Notes: generated by a model not told the origin, from the sequence alone. Counted from the stretch's first letter, positions 27,780 through 37,628 are shown. The stretch: DNA of 64,000 nucleotides from Microbacterium marinum (GCF_014204835.1 NZ_JACHMD010000001.1:992001-1056000), one strand, 5' to 3'. Numbers and translations are program-made.

Positions 27780-29213
27780 TCACGCGTGCCGGTCGAGGAA
27801 TGCGTAGACCTCGCCATCGTCGACACCGGGGAACATCCCGCGAGGCAGCGGCGAGAACATCTGCATGTGCACGCGAGCGCTGGGCCAGGCCTTGCCCTCC
27901 CAGCGGCGGGTCAGGTCGGCGTCGGGGCGGCGGCAGCATGCCTCGTCGGGGCAGGTCGAAGTCGCCCGCTTCTGGGTCTCGCGTCCCCGGAACCATCGGG
28001 CGTCGTCGAAGGGAACGCCCACGGTGATGGAGAACTCCCCGGCGCTGGTGGTGCCGGTCTGGCTCGAGCACCAGAAGGTCCCACTGGGGGTGTCGGTGTA
28101 CTGGTAGTGCTCGGTGGTGCGGTTCTGCTCTGCGAACGCGGAGCGGGCCGCGAAGCGCCGGCAGACCATCTGGCCTTCGACCGATCCGGTCACGTCCATC
28201 GGCAGGGGGAGGTCGTCGTTCTCGTAGACGCGGCTGATCGCCCCGCTGCCGTCCACGCGCAGGAAATGCAGACGGATGCCGAGATGCTCGGTCATCAGAT
28301 TGGTGAGCCGCATCCCGGCCGCTTCGTGGGTCACCCCGAACGCGTCGCGGAAGTCCTCCACGGCGAGATTGCGGTCCTTTTTGGCTTGCGCGAGGAAGGC
28401 CACCGAGGCGGTCTCGGGCATGAGGCAGCACGCGGCGTAGTAGTTGATCTCCAGCCGCTGCTGGAGGAAGTCGGCGTAGTCGGTGGGTGGGGTGTGACCG
28501 AGCAGGCGGTGCGCCATCGCCTGCAGCGCCATCGACCGGAGCCCATGCCCGCCGGGGATCGAGGCGGGCGGCAGGTAGATGCGCCCGTTCTCGAGGTCGG
28601 TGACGGAGCGGGCCGAGTGCGGCAGGTCGCTCGCGTAGATGAGCTCGAAGCCCAGCTGCTCGGCCATGATGCTCACCGTGCGGTGGGTGAGGGCACCGCT
28701 GCTGTGCCCGGCGGCCTTCAGCTGCTTCTCCGCGAGCTTCTCGATCTCCGGCAGGTAGTTCCCCTGCTCCCGCATGCGCAGTCGGAGCTCGGTGTTGGCG
28801 CGTCGCGCCTCCTCCGGCGTCGCAATGGCTTCGCGTTCACGCCGCTGGAGCTCGCGGTGGAGGGCGAGCACCCCCTCGATCGTCTCGTCGGTCATCGTCT
28901 TGGTGACCTTGACCGGAGGCACGCCGAGCCGCCGGAACACGGGGCTGTGCTGCGCGCGCTCGAGCTCGAGCTCGAGCGCCGCCCGGCGGTTGGGGGGCTC
29001 TGCGGAGAGCAGGTCGGACACATCGGTGCCGGTGGCGAGGGCGATCGCCTGGAGGAGGGACAGCTTCGGTTCGCGCTTGCCGTTCTCGATGAGGCTGAGC
29101 TGACTGCCCGCGACGCCGACCACCGCGCCGAGCTCGTCGAGCGTGTAGCCGTGCGCGAGTCGGTGGTGCCGGATCCGGTGGCCGAGGGTGGAGAGCTGAA
29201 GCGCGGTCGCCAT
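27780..29213 (-). CDS. RamB/ScfR-type XRE transcriptional regulator with ImmA/IrrE-like domain
   Basis: 477 aa regulator, probably of acetate/short-chain acyl metabolism. The N-terminal XRE helix-turn-helix (about 5-62: RHHRLAHGYTLDELGAVVGV, QLSLIENGKREP) is followed by a middle part with a degenerate ImmA/IrrE metalloprotease-like helix (ALQAMAHRLLGHTPP, no full HExxH) and the C-terminal ScfR-type domain with conserved cysteines (QMVCRRF, GTFWCSSQTG, TCPDEACC). An ATG at 29225 is a possible earlier start; neither has a strong ribosome site. It is divergent from pckG, whose control by RamB-type proteins is known in corynebacteria, so pckG is a likely target. Confidence 0.88.
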   Translation of the reverse strand: MATALQLSTLGHRIRHHRLAHGYTLDELGAVVGVAGSQLSLIENGKREPKLSLLQAIALATGTDVSDLLSAEPPNRRAALELELERAQHSPVFRRLGVPPVKVTKTMTDETIEGVLALHRELQRREREAIATPEEARRANTELRLRMREQGNYLPEIEKLAEKQLKAAGHSSGALTHRTVSIMAEQLGFELIYASDLPHSARSVTDLENGRIYLPPASIPGGHGLRSMALQAMAHRLLGHTPPTDYADFLQQRLEINYYAACCLMPETASVAFLAQAKKDRNLAVEDFRDAFGVTHEAAGMRLTNLMTEHLGIRLHFLRVDGSGAISRVYENDDLPLPMDVTGSVEGQMVCRRFAARSAFAEQNRTTEHYQYTDTPSGTFWCSSQTGTTSAGEFSITVGVPFDDARWFRGRETQKRATSTCPDEACCRRPDADLTRRWEGKAWPSARVHMQMFSPLPRGMFPGVDDGEVYAFLDRHA

Positions 29214-29322
29214 GATCTTGAGCATAGAGGAAAGATTCTCGATTCTTGACGCGGCATCCTCGTGAAAGAGTCGTCGCATCCGGGGGATCGTGGAAGCACG
29301 CCCACCACCGAAGGAGCGCCGG

Positions 29323-31203
29323 ATGGCCATCGCAGACCTGTTCACCCGCCCCACTGCCACGGGGACGACCCCGACCGCCACGCGCGGCGGCATACGTCCC
29401 GCCCTCACGGGGGACGCCATCGACGCACTCGTCGCATGGGTCGACGAGATCGCACAGCGCACGCAGCCTGACCGCATCCACTGGGTCGACGGCTCGCAGG
29501 CCGAGAACGAGGCGCTGCTGCGGCAGCAGGTCGACGAGGGCAAGCTCATCAAGCTGAACCCGGAGTGGCGTCCCGGGTCCTACCTGGCCCGGTCGCACCC
29601 GAGCGACGTCGCCCGCACCGAGGCGCGTACCTACATCGCCTCGGAGCGCGAGGAGGACGCCGGCCCCACCAACAATTGGGTCGCCCCGGCGGAGATCCGC
29701 GCGACGATCGACCCGCTCTTCGAGGGCAGCATGCGTGGGCGCACGATGTACGTCGTGCCGTTCTCGATGGGGGCCGTCGGCGGCCCGCTGTCGCACATCG
29801 GCGTGCAGATCACCGACAGCGCCTACGCGGTCGCGTCGATCGGGATCATGACCCGCGTGGGAGCGTCGGTGCTGCAGCAGATCGCGGACGGCAAGCCGTG
29901 GGTCAAGACCGTCCACTCCGTCGGGGCTCCTCTGGCACCGGGGGAGAAGGATGCCGCGTGGCCCTGCAACGACGAGAAGTACATCGTCCACTTCCCCGAC
30001 ACCCTCGAGGTGTGGTCGTTCGGGTCGGGCTACGGCGGCAACGCGATCCTCGCGAAGAAGTGCTTCGCGCTGCGCATCGCGTCGGTCATCGGTCGGGACG
30101 AGGGCTGGCTCGCCGAGCACATGCTCCTCATCCGCGTCATCGACCCGGAGGGGAAGAGGTACCACGTGGCGGCGGCCTTCCCCTCGGCCTGCGGGAAGAC
30201 GAACCTGGCGATGCTGCGACCGACCATCCCCGGCTGGCGCGTGGAGACGCTGGGCGACGACATCGCCTGGCTGCGCCCGGGCGAGGACGGTCGGCTCTGG
30301 GCGATCAACCCCGAGGCAGGGTTCTTCGGTGTCGCCCCGGGCACGGGCGAGTCCACGAATGTCACCGCCGTCGAGACGCTGTGGGGCAACACGATTTTCA
30401 CGAACGTCGCGCTGCGTCCTGATGGCGACGTCTGGTGGGAGGGCCTCACCGATGAGGCTCCCGCAGACCTCACCGATTGGGAGGGGAACCCGTGGACGCC
30501 GGCGTCGGGACGGCCCGCCGCGCACCCCAATTCGCGCTTCACCGTGAGCGCGGGGCAGTGCCCTCAGATCGCTGAGGACTGGGAGGCTCCCGAGGGTGTG
30601 CCGCTCGACGCGATCCTGTTCGGCGGTCGCCGGGCGACGAACGTCCCGCTCGTCGTGGAGGCGACCGACTGGACGCACGGCGTGTTCATGGGGTCGAACA
30701 TCTCGTCCGAGCGCACCGCCGCGGCGGAGGGGACCGTCGGCGAACTGCGGCGCGACCCGTTCGCGATGCTGCCCTTCTGCGGATACAACATGGCCGACTA
30801 CTTCGCTCACTGGCTGAAGGTCGGGCAGAGCCTCCGGTTCGACCGCGCGCCGCGCGTCTTCCAGGTGAACTGGTTCCGGAAGGGAGCGGACGGGCGCTTC
30901 CTGTGGCCGGGATTCGGCGACAACGCGCGCGTCATCGACTGGATCATCCGCCGCGTCGACGGCTCCGTCGGGGCGGTCGACAGTCCCGTGGGCCGACTGC
31001 CGAGGACGAGCGACCTCAACCTCGATGGGATCGACGTCCCGCAGGACGACCTCGAGGAGCTGTTCGCGGTGGACGCGGCATCCTGGCTGGTCGAGGCCGA
31101 CCTCACGGAGGAGTTCTACCGGACCTTCGGCGGCAAGGTGCCCCCGGCCCTCTACTCCGAGCTCGCGGCGCTGCGCTACCGCCTGCACCGCGCCGAGGTC
31201 TGA
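29323..31203 (+). CDS. pckG: Phosphoenolpyruvate carboxykinase (GTP)
   Basis: Converts oxaloacetate and GTP to PEP, CO2 and GDP in gluconeogenesis. 626 aa, as expected for the GTP-dependent enzyme (ATP enzymes are ~540). Seen: [20 protein letters not shown] near the N-terminus, the kinase-1a P-loop [13 protein letters not shown] (~288-300), [10 protein letters not shown] with metal-binding Asp, FFGVAPGTG and the C-terminal [20 protein letters not shown] chose ATG 29323 because GAAGGAGC precedes it. It is divergent from the RamB-like regulator, with a palindromic element after its stop. Confidence 0.97.
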   Translation: MAIADLFTRPTATGTTPTATRGGIRPALTGDAIDALVAWVDEIAQRTQPDRIHWVDGSQAENEALLRQQVDEGKLIKLNPEWRPGSYLARSHPSDVARTEARTYIASEREEDAGPTNNWVAPAEIRATIDPLFEGSMRGRTMYVVPFSMGAVGGPLSHIGVQITDSAYAVASIGIMTRVGASVLQQIADGKPWVKTVHSVGAPLAPGEKDAAWPCNDEKYIVHFPDTLEVWSFGSGYGGNAILAKKCFALRIASVIGRDEGWLAEHMLLIRVIDPEGKRYHVAAAFPSACGKTNLAMLRPTIPGWRVETLGDDIAWLRPGEDGRLWAINPEAGFFGVAPGTGESTNVTAVETLWGNTIFTNVALRPDGDVWWEGLTDEAPADLTDWEGNPWTPASGRPAAHPNSRFTVSAGQCPQIAEDWEAPEGVPLDAILFGGRRATNVPLVVEATDWTHGVFMGSNISSERTAAAEGTVGELRRDPFAMLPFCGYNMADYFAHWLKVGQSLRFDRAPRVFQVNWFRKGADGRFLWPGFGDNARVIDWIIRRVDGSVGAVDSPVGRLPRTSDLNLDGIDVPQDDLEELFAVDAASWLVEADLTEEFYRTFGGKVPPALYSELAALRYRLHRAEV

Positions 31204-31220
31204 CCTCCCGGATCGACCGC

Positions 31221-31277
31221 CGACCCGACGCAGGTTGTCGTTCCCGGATGCCGGGAGCCGCAGATTGCGTCGGGTCG
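31221..31277. repeat. Palindromic element family B, copy 2
   Basis: 57 bp with perfect 12-bp arms CGACCCGACGCA (31221-31232) and TGCGTCGGGTCG (31266-31277), and an inner CCCGG-ATG-CCGGG hairpin. It directly follows pckG. It is the reverse orientation of copy 1 (27653-27704). It may double as a terminator, but it has no T-run. Confidence 0.65.
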
Positions 31278-31323
31278 CGGTGCTGCGGTGCCCGGGTGCC
31301 CCGGTGCCGCCGTGCACCCAGAG

Positions 31324-33210
31324 TCAGGCGAGGAGCTGACGGGCCGCCAGGTCGCGGTACAGCGGCACGTCGCGGATCAGCTCGTCGTGGGTGCCCTGCC
31401 CCACGACGCGGCCGTGGTCGAGGACGACGATCAGATCGCTGTCGACCACGGTCGACAGTCGGTGCGCGATGACGACGAGGGTGCGGCCGGATGCCACGGC
31501 GTCGATCGCCTCCCGCATGCGTTGCTCGTTGAGGCCGTCGAGCGACGACGTGGATTCGTCGAGCAGCAGGATCGGCGGCGCGGCGAGGAGCGCCCGGGCG
31601 ATCGCGAGCCGCTGGCGCTCGCCGCCGGAGAGCATGACCCCGGCTTCGCCGACCTGCGCGTCGAGACCCAGCGGACTCCGCCGGAGCACCTCGGTGAGGT
31701 TCACCGCGTCGAGCACGCGCTCGCACTCCTCGTCGGTGGCCCCCGGCGAGGCCAGGCGCAGGTTGTCGGCGATCGTGCCGGCGAGCGTCGGCGCGTCCTG
31801 CTCGACGTAGCCGAGCCGGGCTCGCAGGGCGAGCCGGTCCAGCGCCCGCGCGTCGACGCCGTCGACCAGCACCGCTCCCGACGACGGATCGTAGAAGCGC
31901 TCGATCAGTGAGAGCGTCGTCGACTTGCCGGCGCCGGAGGGTCCGACGAGCGCCACACGGGAGCCGCGCGGCACACGGAAGGAGACGCCGCGCAGCACCG
32001 TGCCCCCGGCATCCGCCTCGGGCTCGTCGTCGGCGTCCGCCGGCATCGGCGCGTGCGCGTCGGCGAGCGTTTTCAGCGCTTCGTCCTGCGCGGTCCGGCG
32101 CGCCGCGACGACGGCCTCCGGGTAGGAGAAGTGCACGTCGCGGAACTCGATCGCCGCGGCATCCTGTGTCGCCGTCGAGGGGACGGATGCCGCGAGCTCG
32201 GCATCCCGCGCGGTCTCATCGTCGAGGTCGAGGACCTCCTGGATGCGGCCGAGCGCGCCCAGCGCCTGGTTCACCGAGGTGATCGCGCCGAAGAACGAGG
32301 CGAGCGGCTGGATGAGGAAGAAGAGGAACATCACGAAGACGACGAGCTGGGCCACGTCGATCGCCCCCGACGCCACCCGGAATCCGCCGACGCCGAGGAC
32401 GACCAGGAGCGAGACCTGCAGCGCGATCCCGGCGACGGGCACGACGACGGCCGACGCTTTCGCGACCTTGACGCCCGCTTCGTACGCTTCTCCCGCGGTG
32501 GCCGAGATGGTGTCGCGTTCGCGTGCCTCCGCGCCCGCGGCGCGGATCGTGCGGATCGACCCGATCGCCCTCTCGACGCCGGACGCGAGTGCGCCGACCT
32601 TCTCCTGCTGTTCCGTCGTCGCCCGACGGATGCGTCCGCTGAGGACTCCGACGACGGCGGCCGAGGCGCCGATGACGACCACGATCAGGAGCAGCAGGAC
32701 GGGGTCGATGACGAGCATCGCGACGATCGCGCCGACGAAGATGAGTGCATTGCCGAGGGAGTCTGCGAAGCCCTGCGTGAGGACGGCGTAGAGGAGTGTC
32801 GTGTCCGTTCCCACGCGCGAGACGAGATCGCCCGTGCGCCGCGCGTCGTACTCCTTCACCGGCAGGTGCAGCAGCTTCGCGATGAGCCGGCGCCGGCTCG
32901 AGTAGACGACCGCCGTTCCGGTGCGCTGCAGCAGGTAGTGCTGGAATCCGCCGACGAGGGAGGACAGCACGACGAGTCCGACGAGAATCCAGATCAGGAT
33001 GCCGAGAGCCTCGCCCGCCTGCACGCGTCCGATGACGTCGCCGACGAGGAGCGGTTGCACGAGGGTCGCCGCCGCCTCGAGCACGCTGAGCACGGCGACC
33101 ACGACCAGGACGCGCTTGTGCTCAAGGAGGAAGGGGACGAGCTGGCGCAGGCTGGCCCGGGGGCCGTCGTTCTTCGGTGAGCGGCGCAGGCCGCGACGAG
33201 GCGTCGACAT
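31324..33210 (-). CDS. ABC exporter, fused membrane and ATPase domains
   Basis: 628 aa half-transporter (MsbA/BmrA-like). Membrane domain with six segments (about 30-330), then a nucleotide-binding domain: Walker A GPSGAGKST (~425), Q-loop YVEQDAPTLAGTI, signature LSGGERQRLAIARA, Walker B ILLLDESTSSLD and H-loop VIAHRLSTV. About 35 extra residues lie between the first strand of the ATPase domain and Walker A (DAHAPMPADADDEPEADAGG), an acidic insert. Likely works as a homodimer; the exported substrate is unknown. It is divergent from the DrrA-like exporter at 33266. Confidence 0.93.
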   Translation of the reverse strand: MSTPRRGLRRSPKNDGPRASLRQLVPFLLEHKRVLVVVAVLSVLEAAATLVQPLLVGDVIGRVQAGEALGILIWILVGLVVLSSLVGGFQHYLLQRTGTAVVYSSRRRLIAKLLHLPVKEYDARRTGDLVSRVGTDTTLLYAVLTQGFADSLGNALIFVGAIVAMLVIDPVLLLLIVVVIGASAAVVGVLSGRIRRATTEQQEKVGALASGVERAIGSIRTIRAAGAEARERDTISATAGEAYEAGVKVAKASAVVVPVAGIALQVSLLVVLGVGGFRVASGAIDVAQLVVFVMFLFFLIQPLASFFGAITSVNQALGALGRIQEVLDLDDETARDAELAASVPSTATQDAAAIEFRDVHFSYPEAVVAARRTAQDEALKTLADAHAPMPADADDEPEADAGGTVLRGVSFRVPRGSRVALVGPSGAGKSTTLSLIERFYDPSSGAVLVDGVDARALDRLALRARLGYVEQDAPTLAGTIADNLRLASPGATDEECERVLDAVNLTEVLRRSPLGLDAQVGEAGVMLSGGERQRLAIARALLAAPPILLLDESTSSLDGLNEQRMREAIDAVASGRTLVVIAHRLSTVVDSDLIVVLDHGRVVGQGTHDELIRDVPLYRDLAARQLLA

Positions 33211-33253
33211 CCCTCCATCTTCCTCTGTGCGAGGCGATGTCCGTCGCAGTCAG

Positions 33254-33259
33254 TAGGGT
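33254..33259 (+). promoter_or_regulatory. Possible -10 box of a leaderless promoter
   Basis: TAGGGT ends 6 bases before the GTG at 33266, placing the transcription start on the start codon. AGGGTGG could alternatively be read as a ribosome site. Confidence 0.45.
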
Positions 33260-33265
33260 GGTCCG

Positions 33266-34207
33266 GTGCCAGAAGCCGTGATCCGCGCCGACAACCTCGT
33301 CAAGGCCTACACCGCCAAGGGGAAGCCCGACTTCCTCGCCGTCGACGGGCTGTCGTTCGAGGTGGCGCCGGGGGAGTCCTTCGGCCTCCTGGGGCCGAAC
33401 GGCGCCGGCAAGTCGACCACGATGAAGATGATCGGCGCCGTGTCGACGCGGACGAGCGGCGACCTGTCGATCCTCGGCCTCGACCCCGACCGATACGGCC
33501 CCGAGATCCGGTCACGACTGGGCGTCGTGCCGCAGCAGGACAACCTCGACGGCGAGCTCAACGCCCGCGAGAACCTCTACATCTACGGCCGTTACTTCGG
33601 TCTGCCGGGCAAGGTCTGCGCCGCGAAGGCCGACGAGCTCCTCGCCTTCGCGCAGCTCGAGGACAAGGCGAACAACAAGGTCGACCAGCTCTCGGGAGGG
33701 ATGAAGCGTCGCCTGACGATCGCCCGCGGCCTGATCAACGATCCGCGCATCCTGCTGCTCGACGAGCCGACCACCGGACTCGACCCGCAGGCGCGTCACG
33801 TCCTCTGGGATCGCTTGTTCCGTCTCAAGGAGCGGGGCACCACCCTCGTGCTGACGACGCACTACATGGACGAGGCGGAACAGCTGTGCGACCGCCTGAT
33901 CGTCGTCGACAAGGGACGCATCATGGCGGAGGGGAGCCCTGCCTCCCTCATCCGAGAGCACTCCAGCCGCGAGGTGCTCGAGGTGCGCTTCGGCTCCGAT
34001 CGCAACGCCGCTGCGGCCGCGCAGCTGCAGGGGATCGGCGACCGGATCGAGGTGCTGCCCGACCGGATTCTCGTCTACGCGCACGATGGCGAGGCGGCGC
34101 TCGAGCGGGTGACCGCCTCGGGCCTGCAGCCGATGACCAGCCTCGTGCGGCGTTCGAGCCTGGAGGATGTGTTCCTCCGGCTGACCGGACGGTCGCTGAT
34201 CGAATGA
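33266..34207 (+). CDS. ABC exporter ATP-binding protein, DrrA/NodI type
   Basis: 313 aa ATPase of an ABC-2 exporter. Seen: Walker A GPNGAGKST (~42), Q-loop VVPQQDNLDGELNARENL, signature LSGGMKRRLTIARGL, Walker B ILLLDEPTTGLDPQ and H-loop TTHYMDEAEQL; the ~90-residue C-terminal extension ending in SLEDVFLRLTGRSL is the DrrA-type regulatory domain. Starts with GTG. It is followed by two permease genes with 4-base overlaps, giving an ATPase-permease-permease operon. Substrate unknown; related systems export drugs, lipids or Nod factors. Confidence 0.94.
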   Translation: MPEAVIRADNLVKAYTAKGKPDFLAVDGLSFEVAPGESFGLLGPNGAGKSTTMKMIGAVSTRTSGDLSILGLDPDRYGPEIRSRLGVVPQQDNLDGELNARENLYIYGRYFGLPGKVCAAKADELLAFAQLEDKANNKVDQLSGGMKRRLTIARGLINDPRILLLDEPTTGLDPQARHVLWDRLFRLKERGTTLVLTTHYMDEAEQLCDRLIVVDKGRIMAEGSPASLIREHSSREVLEVRFGSDRNAAAAAQLQGIGDRIEVLPDRILVYAHDGEAALERVTASGLQPMTSLVRRSSLEDVFLRLTGRSLIE

Positions 34208-35085
34208 GCGACACGGCGCAGTCCGCGCAGCCCTCGCTCGATGAGCTGCGCGCCGAGGCGATGGAGTGGGGCAGGAAGCCTCGTCGCTTCGGCAGCTGGT
34301 ACGTCACCGAGCACATGATCCGCGCGATGCGCGCGTACGGGTGGACGATCGTCGTGGGCGCGCTCGGCCAGCCCGTCCTCTACCTGCTGGGACTCGCGGC
34401 GGGCCTGGCCGCCTTGATCCAGGCGCCGATCCTCGATCGCGGCATGGAGGTCGACTACCTCACCTTCGTGGCTCCGGCCCTCCTCGTCACGGCGGCCCTG
34501 TCGGTCGCCTCCGAGGAGATGACCTACCCCGTGATGGCCGGCTTCAAGTGGCGCCGCTACTTCTACGGTTTCAACGCCTCGGCCCTGTCGAGCCCGCAGA
34601 TCGCCCACGGCGTCATCATCGGCGCGACCGCGCGAATGGCGTTCGCCGTCGCGGCGTACTACCTCTTCATCTGGCTGCTGGGAGCACTCGGCATCGGCTG
34701 GACGACCGTCCCGAACCCCGAGACCGGGTGGCTGGCCGTTCCCGCCGGCATCCTCGCAGGGATCGCGTTCGGAATCCCGCTCATGGCGTACGCCGGGTCG
34801 ATCGAGGACGACAAGGGCCAGTTCGCGCTCGTGCAGCGCTTCGTGTTCATGCCGATGTTCCTCTTCTCGGGCACGTTCTACCCGCTCGACACCCTGCCCG
34901 GATGGCTGCAGTGGATCGGATGGATCTCGCCCCTGTGGCACGGTGCGGAGCTCGGCCGCCTCGCGACCTACGGCGCCGCGGTCCCGCCCGTCATGATCGC
35001 GGTCCACCTCGCCTACCTGGTCGTGCTGTCGGGGCTCGGCTACCTGTGGGGGCGCCGGATCTTCGTCGAGAGGCTCGCGAAGTGA
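34204..35085 (+). CDS. ABC-2 type exporter permease, first subunit
   Basis: 293 aa, six membrane segments (about 55-75, 88-112, 130-150, 180-200, 215-235, 262-283). The stretch FMPMFLFSGTFYPLDTLPGWLQ in segment five is a hallmark of NodJ/DrrB permeases. Its ATG overlaps the ATPase stop (ATGA), and its stop overlaps the next permease start (GTGA). The ~45-residue charged N-terminus is cytoplasmic. Confidence 0.93.
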   Translation: MSDTAQSAQPSLDELRAEAMEWGRKPRRFGSWYVTEHMIRAMRAYGWTIVVGALGQPVLYLLGLAAGLAALIQAPILDRGMEVDYLTFVAPALLVTAALSVASEEMTYPVMAGFKWRRYFYGFNASALSSPQIAHGVIIGATARMAFAVAAYYLFIWLLGALGIGWTTVPNPETGWLAVPAGILAGIAFGIPLMAYAGSIEDDKGQFALVQRFVFMPMFLFSGTFYPLDTLPGWLQWIGWISPLWHGAELGRLATYGAAVPPVMIAVHLAYLVVLSGLGYLWGRRIFVERLAK

Positions 35086-35900
35086 GCGCCACGACCGTCG
35101 ACACCGCTCGCCGCGGGGGCGTGCGGGCGCTCTGGGCCGGCAACCCCGGCGCCGTCGTCCAGCGCGGCTTCCTCGCCGCGCGGTCGTCGAGCTGGGTCGT
35201 CGTCCTGTCGGGGTTCTTCGAGCCGGTGTTCTACCTGCTGTCGATGGGGCTCGGGCTCGGCGCGCTGATCGGCGAGGTGCAGACCTCCCAGGGCACGGAG
35301 GTGCCGTACATGGCGTTCATCGCCCCGGCGCTGCTGGCCGTGTCGGCGATGAACGGCGCCATCTACGACTCCACCTGGAACGTCTTCTTCAAGCTCAACT
35401 ACGGCAAGCTCTACGAAGGCATGCTCGCGACCTCGCTCGGGCCGCTTGACGTCGCCCTCGGAGAGATCCTGTACGCGCTCCTGCGCGGACTGCTGTACGC
35501 GACCGGTTTCATGATCGTCATGCAGGTGCTCGGGCTGAACCTGTCGTGGACGGCGATCCTCGCGATCCCCGCGGTGCTTCTCATCGCCTTCGGGTTCGCG
35601 AGCCTCGGCATGGCGATCACGAGCTATATGAAGACGTTCCAGCACATGGACTGGATCAATTTCGTCCTCCTGCCGATGTTCCTCTTCTCGGCGACGTTCT
35701 ACCCGATCTCCGTCTACCCGGAGTGGGTGCAGTCGGTCGTCATGGCGCTGCCGCTGTGGCACGGAGTCGAGCTCATCCGGGGGCTGACCACCGGCATCCT
35801 GCACATCGGCATGCTGTGGCACGTCCTGTACTACGTCGTGATGATCGCTGTCGGGCTGGTCTTCACGACCAAGCGCCTGCGCGCGCTGTTCCTCGACTGA
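35082..35900 (+). CDS. ABC-2 type exporter permease, second subunit
   Basis: 272 aa, six membrane segments, starts with GTG 35082. Shares LLPMFLFSATFYPISVYPEW with the upstream permease and TWNVFFKLNYGKLYEGMLATS, a conserved NodJ/DrrB loop. The two paralogous permeases probably form a heterodimer with the upstream ATPase. A strong hairpin (35926-35966) ends the operon. Confidence 0.93.
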   Translation: MSATTVDTARRGGVRALWAGNPGAVVQRGFLAARSSSWVVVLSGFFEPVFYLLSMGLGLGALIGEVQTSQGTEVPYMAFIAPALLAVSAMNGAIYDSTWNVFFKLNYGKLYEGMLATSLGPLDVALGEILYALLRGLLYATGFMIVMQVLGLNLSWTAILAIPAVLLIAFGFASLGMAITSYMKTFQHMDWINFVLLPMFLFSATFYPISVYPEWVQSVVMALPLWHGVELIRGLTTGILHIGMLWHVLYYVVMIAVGLVFTTKRLRALFLD

Positions 35901-35925
35901 CCGCGACGGAGCTCACCCGAAACGA

Positions 35926-35966
35926 CGGATGCCGCGCCCTGCCGAAACGGCGGAACGCGGCATCCG
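35926..35966. terminator. Bidirectional hairpin between the exporter and MFS genes
   Basis: Perfect 11-bp arms CGGATGCCGCG (35926-35936) and CGCGGCATCCG (35956-35966), 19-base loop, between convergent genes. As at 7191, the stem is an inverted pair of the over-represented word GGATGCC. No clear T-run. Confidence 0.65.
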
Positions 35967-35980
35967 CGTGCGTGCGATCG

Positions 35981-37435
35981 TCAGATCTTCTTGAACTGCA
36001 TCTCGCCGAGGTTCTCCTCGTACTCGACGTCCTTCGTCTCCTTCGAGAGCCAGAGCGCGAGGAAGGTGAGAAGACCCATCACCGAGAGGTAGACGCCCAC
36101 CAGCCACGGCGAACCGTCGGCGGCGGCCCAGAGGGCGACGGCGACGATCGGGGCAAGGGCCGCTCCGAGGATCGACGACACGTTGTACGACACGGCCGAG
36201 CCGGTGTAGCGGACGTTCGTCGGGAACAACTCGGGCAGCAGGGCGCCCATCGGTCCGAAGGTCGACCCCATGAGGAGGAACCCGAGGATGAGGAATGCCT
36301 GCACCAGAGCGCCCGAGAACTTCGGGTCGGCCTGCGGCAGCAGGAACACGTTGAACAGGAGACCGAAAACGACGATCGCGCCCGTCACCCACATGAGGAG
36401 CTTGCGGCGACCGATGGCGTCGGCGACGGGGCCGGACAGAAGGGTGAAGATGCCGAAGAAGACGACGCCGATGATCTGCATGATGACGAAGTCGGTGTAG
36501 CCGAATCCGAGACCGGGGACGTAGGTGGCGGCGTCATAGGCAGGTCCGCCGGCGGCGGCTGCCGCCTCGGCGCCTTCGTGGGTGGCCTTCGTGCCGTACG
36601 AGAGCGTGAAGCTCGTCATCAGGTAGAAGAGCACGTAGGTCGCGAGCATGATGAACGTGCCGAGGATCATCTGCCACCAGTGACGGCGGAAGACGGTTCC
36701 CAGCGGGAACTTCGACAGCGAGCCGCTCTTCTCAGCGCGCGAGAACGTCGACGACTCGACGAGCTTCAGGCGCACCCACAGACCGACGATGACCATGACG
36801 GCCGAGAACAGGAACGGCACGCGCCAGCCCCACGCGAGGAACTCCTCGGAGCGCAGGCCCGCGCCTTCGGGGTGCGGCAGCGCGAAGTAGATCAGCAGGA
36901 AGACCGTGTTCGCGATGATGAACCCGATGGGCGCACCCAGCTGCGGGAACGTGCCGTACCAGGCGCGCTTGCCCTTCGGGGCGTTCTCGGTGGCCACGAG
37001 CGCAGCGCCCGACCACTCGCCGCCGAGGGCGAAGCCCTGGAAGAGGCGAAGGATCAGGAGCAGGAGGGCTGCCCACGCGCCGATGTCGTTGAAGGTCGGC
37101 AGGCAGCCGATGAGGATCGTCGCGATACCCATCGTGAGCAGGGATGCCACGAGCGTGGCCTTGCGGCCGAACTTGTCGCCGAAGTGGCCGAAGATGACGG
37201 CGCCGATGGGGCGCGCGACCATGGCGGCACCGAAGACCGCGAACGACGAGAGGAGGGAGGCGGTCTCGTTGTCGCTCGGGAAGAAGAGGATCGGGAAGAC
37301 GAGGACGGCGGCGGTCGCGTAGACGTAGAAGTCGTAGAACTCGATCGTCGTGCCGACGAGGCTCGCGGTGATGACGCGGGAGCGGGGATTGGCGGGGGCG
37401 GCGGGAGCCGCCGGGGCTGCAGAAGCAGAGGACAT
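35981..37435 (-). CDS. MFS transporter, metabolite:H+ symporter (MHS) family
   Basis: 484 aa, 12 predicted membrane segments. The loop 2-3 motif GHFGDKFGRKATL (~78) and the loop 8-9 motif GPVADAIGRRKLLM are typical of MFS proteins, and TTIEFYDFYVYATAAVL at the first segment marks the MHS subgroup (ShiA, ProP, YhjE relatives), which import organic acids, shikimate or osmolytes with protons. The substrate cannot be named. I chose ATG 37435 (MSSASAAPAAP); GAAGG lies upstream, though the frame is open further. The Ala/Pro-rich tail (~20 residues) precedes segment one. Confidence 0.9.
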   Translation of the reverse strand: MSSASAAPAAPAAPANPRSRVITASLVGTTIEFYDFYVYATAAVLVFPILFFPSDNETASLLSSFAVFGAAMVARPIGAVIFGHFGDKFGRKATLVASLLTMGIATILIGCLPTFNDIGAWAALLLLILRLFQGFALGGEWSGAALVATENAPKGKRAWYGTFPQLGAPIGFIIANTVFLLIYFALPHPEGAGLRSEEFLAWGWRVPFLFSAVMVIVGLWVRLKLVESSTFSRAEKSGSLSKFPLGTVFRRHWWQMILGTFIMLATYVLFYLMTSFTLSYGTKATHEGAEAAAAAGGPAYDAATYVPGLGFGYTDFVIMQIIGVVFFGIFTLLSGPVADAIGRRKLLMWVTGAIVVFGLLFNVFLLPQADPKFSGALVQAFLILGFLLMGSTFGPMGALLPELFPTNVRYTGSAVSYNVSSILGAALAPIVAVALWAAADGSPWLVGVYLSVMGLLTFLALWLSKETKDVEYEENLGEMQFKKI

Positions 37436-37540
37436 GCAGGAGACCTTCGGGGAGAGCGGAAGGGTCCTCGTGGGACGCGACGGCGGCGGTGCGTCCGGGA
37501 CGGGGGTGGTGTCGGGGACGTACTGCGCGGGAAACCGAAA

Positions 37541-37562
37541 GCGCCGGCGGAGTGGCCGGCGC
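37541..37562 (-). terminator. Rho-independent terminator of the small membrane gene
   Basis: Arms GCGCCGGC (37541-37548) and GCCGGCGC (37555-37562), 6-base loop. Read on the minus strand the stem is followed by a T-rich run (TTTCGGTTTCCC), downstream of the gene ending at 37629. Confidence 0.65.
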
Positions 37563-37628
37563 GCTCTCACAGTCTACTCCCAGCGACAGGAGGGGCTCCG
37601 GGCGCCCCGTAGACGCCCGGAGCGGCCG

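Noticed and set aside
28837..31317. 826-codon minus-strand frame across pckG
   Set aside because: Antisense shadow of pckG; it runs into the out-of-frame part of the RamB-like gene and has no domain motifs.
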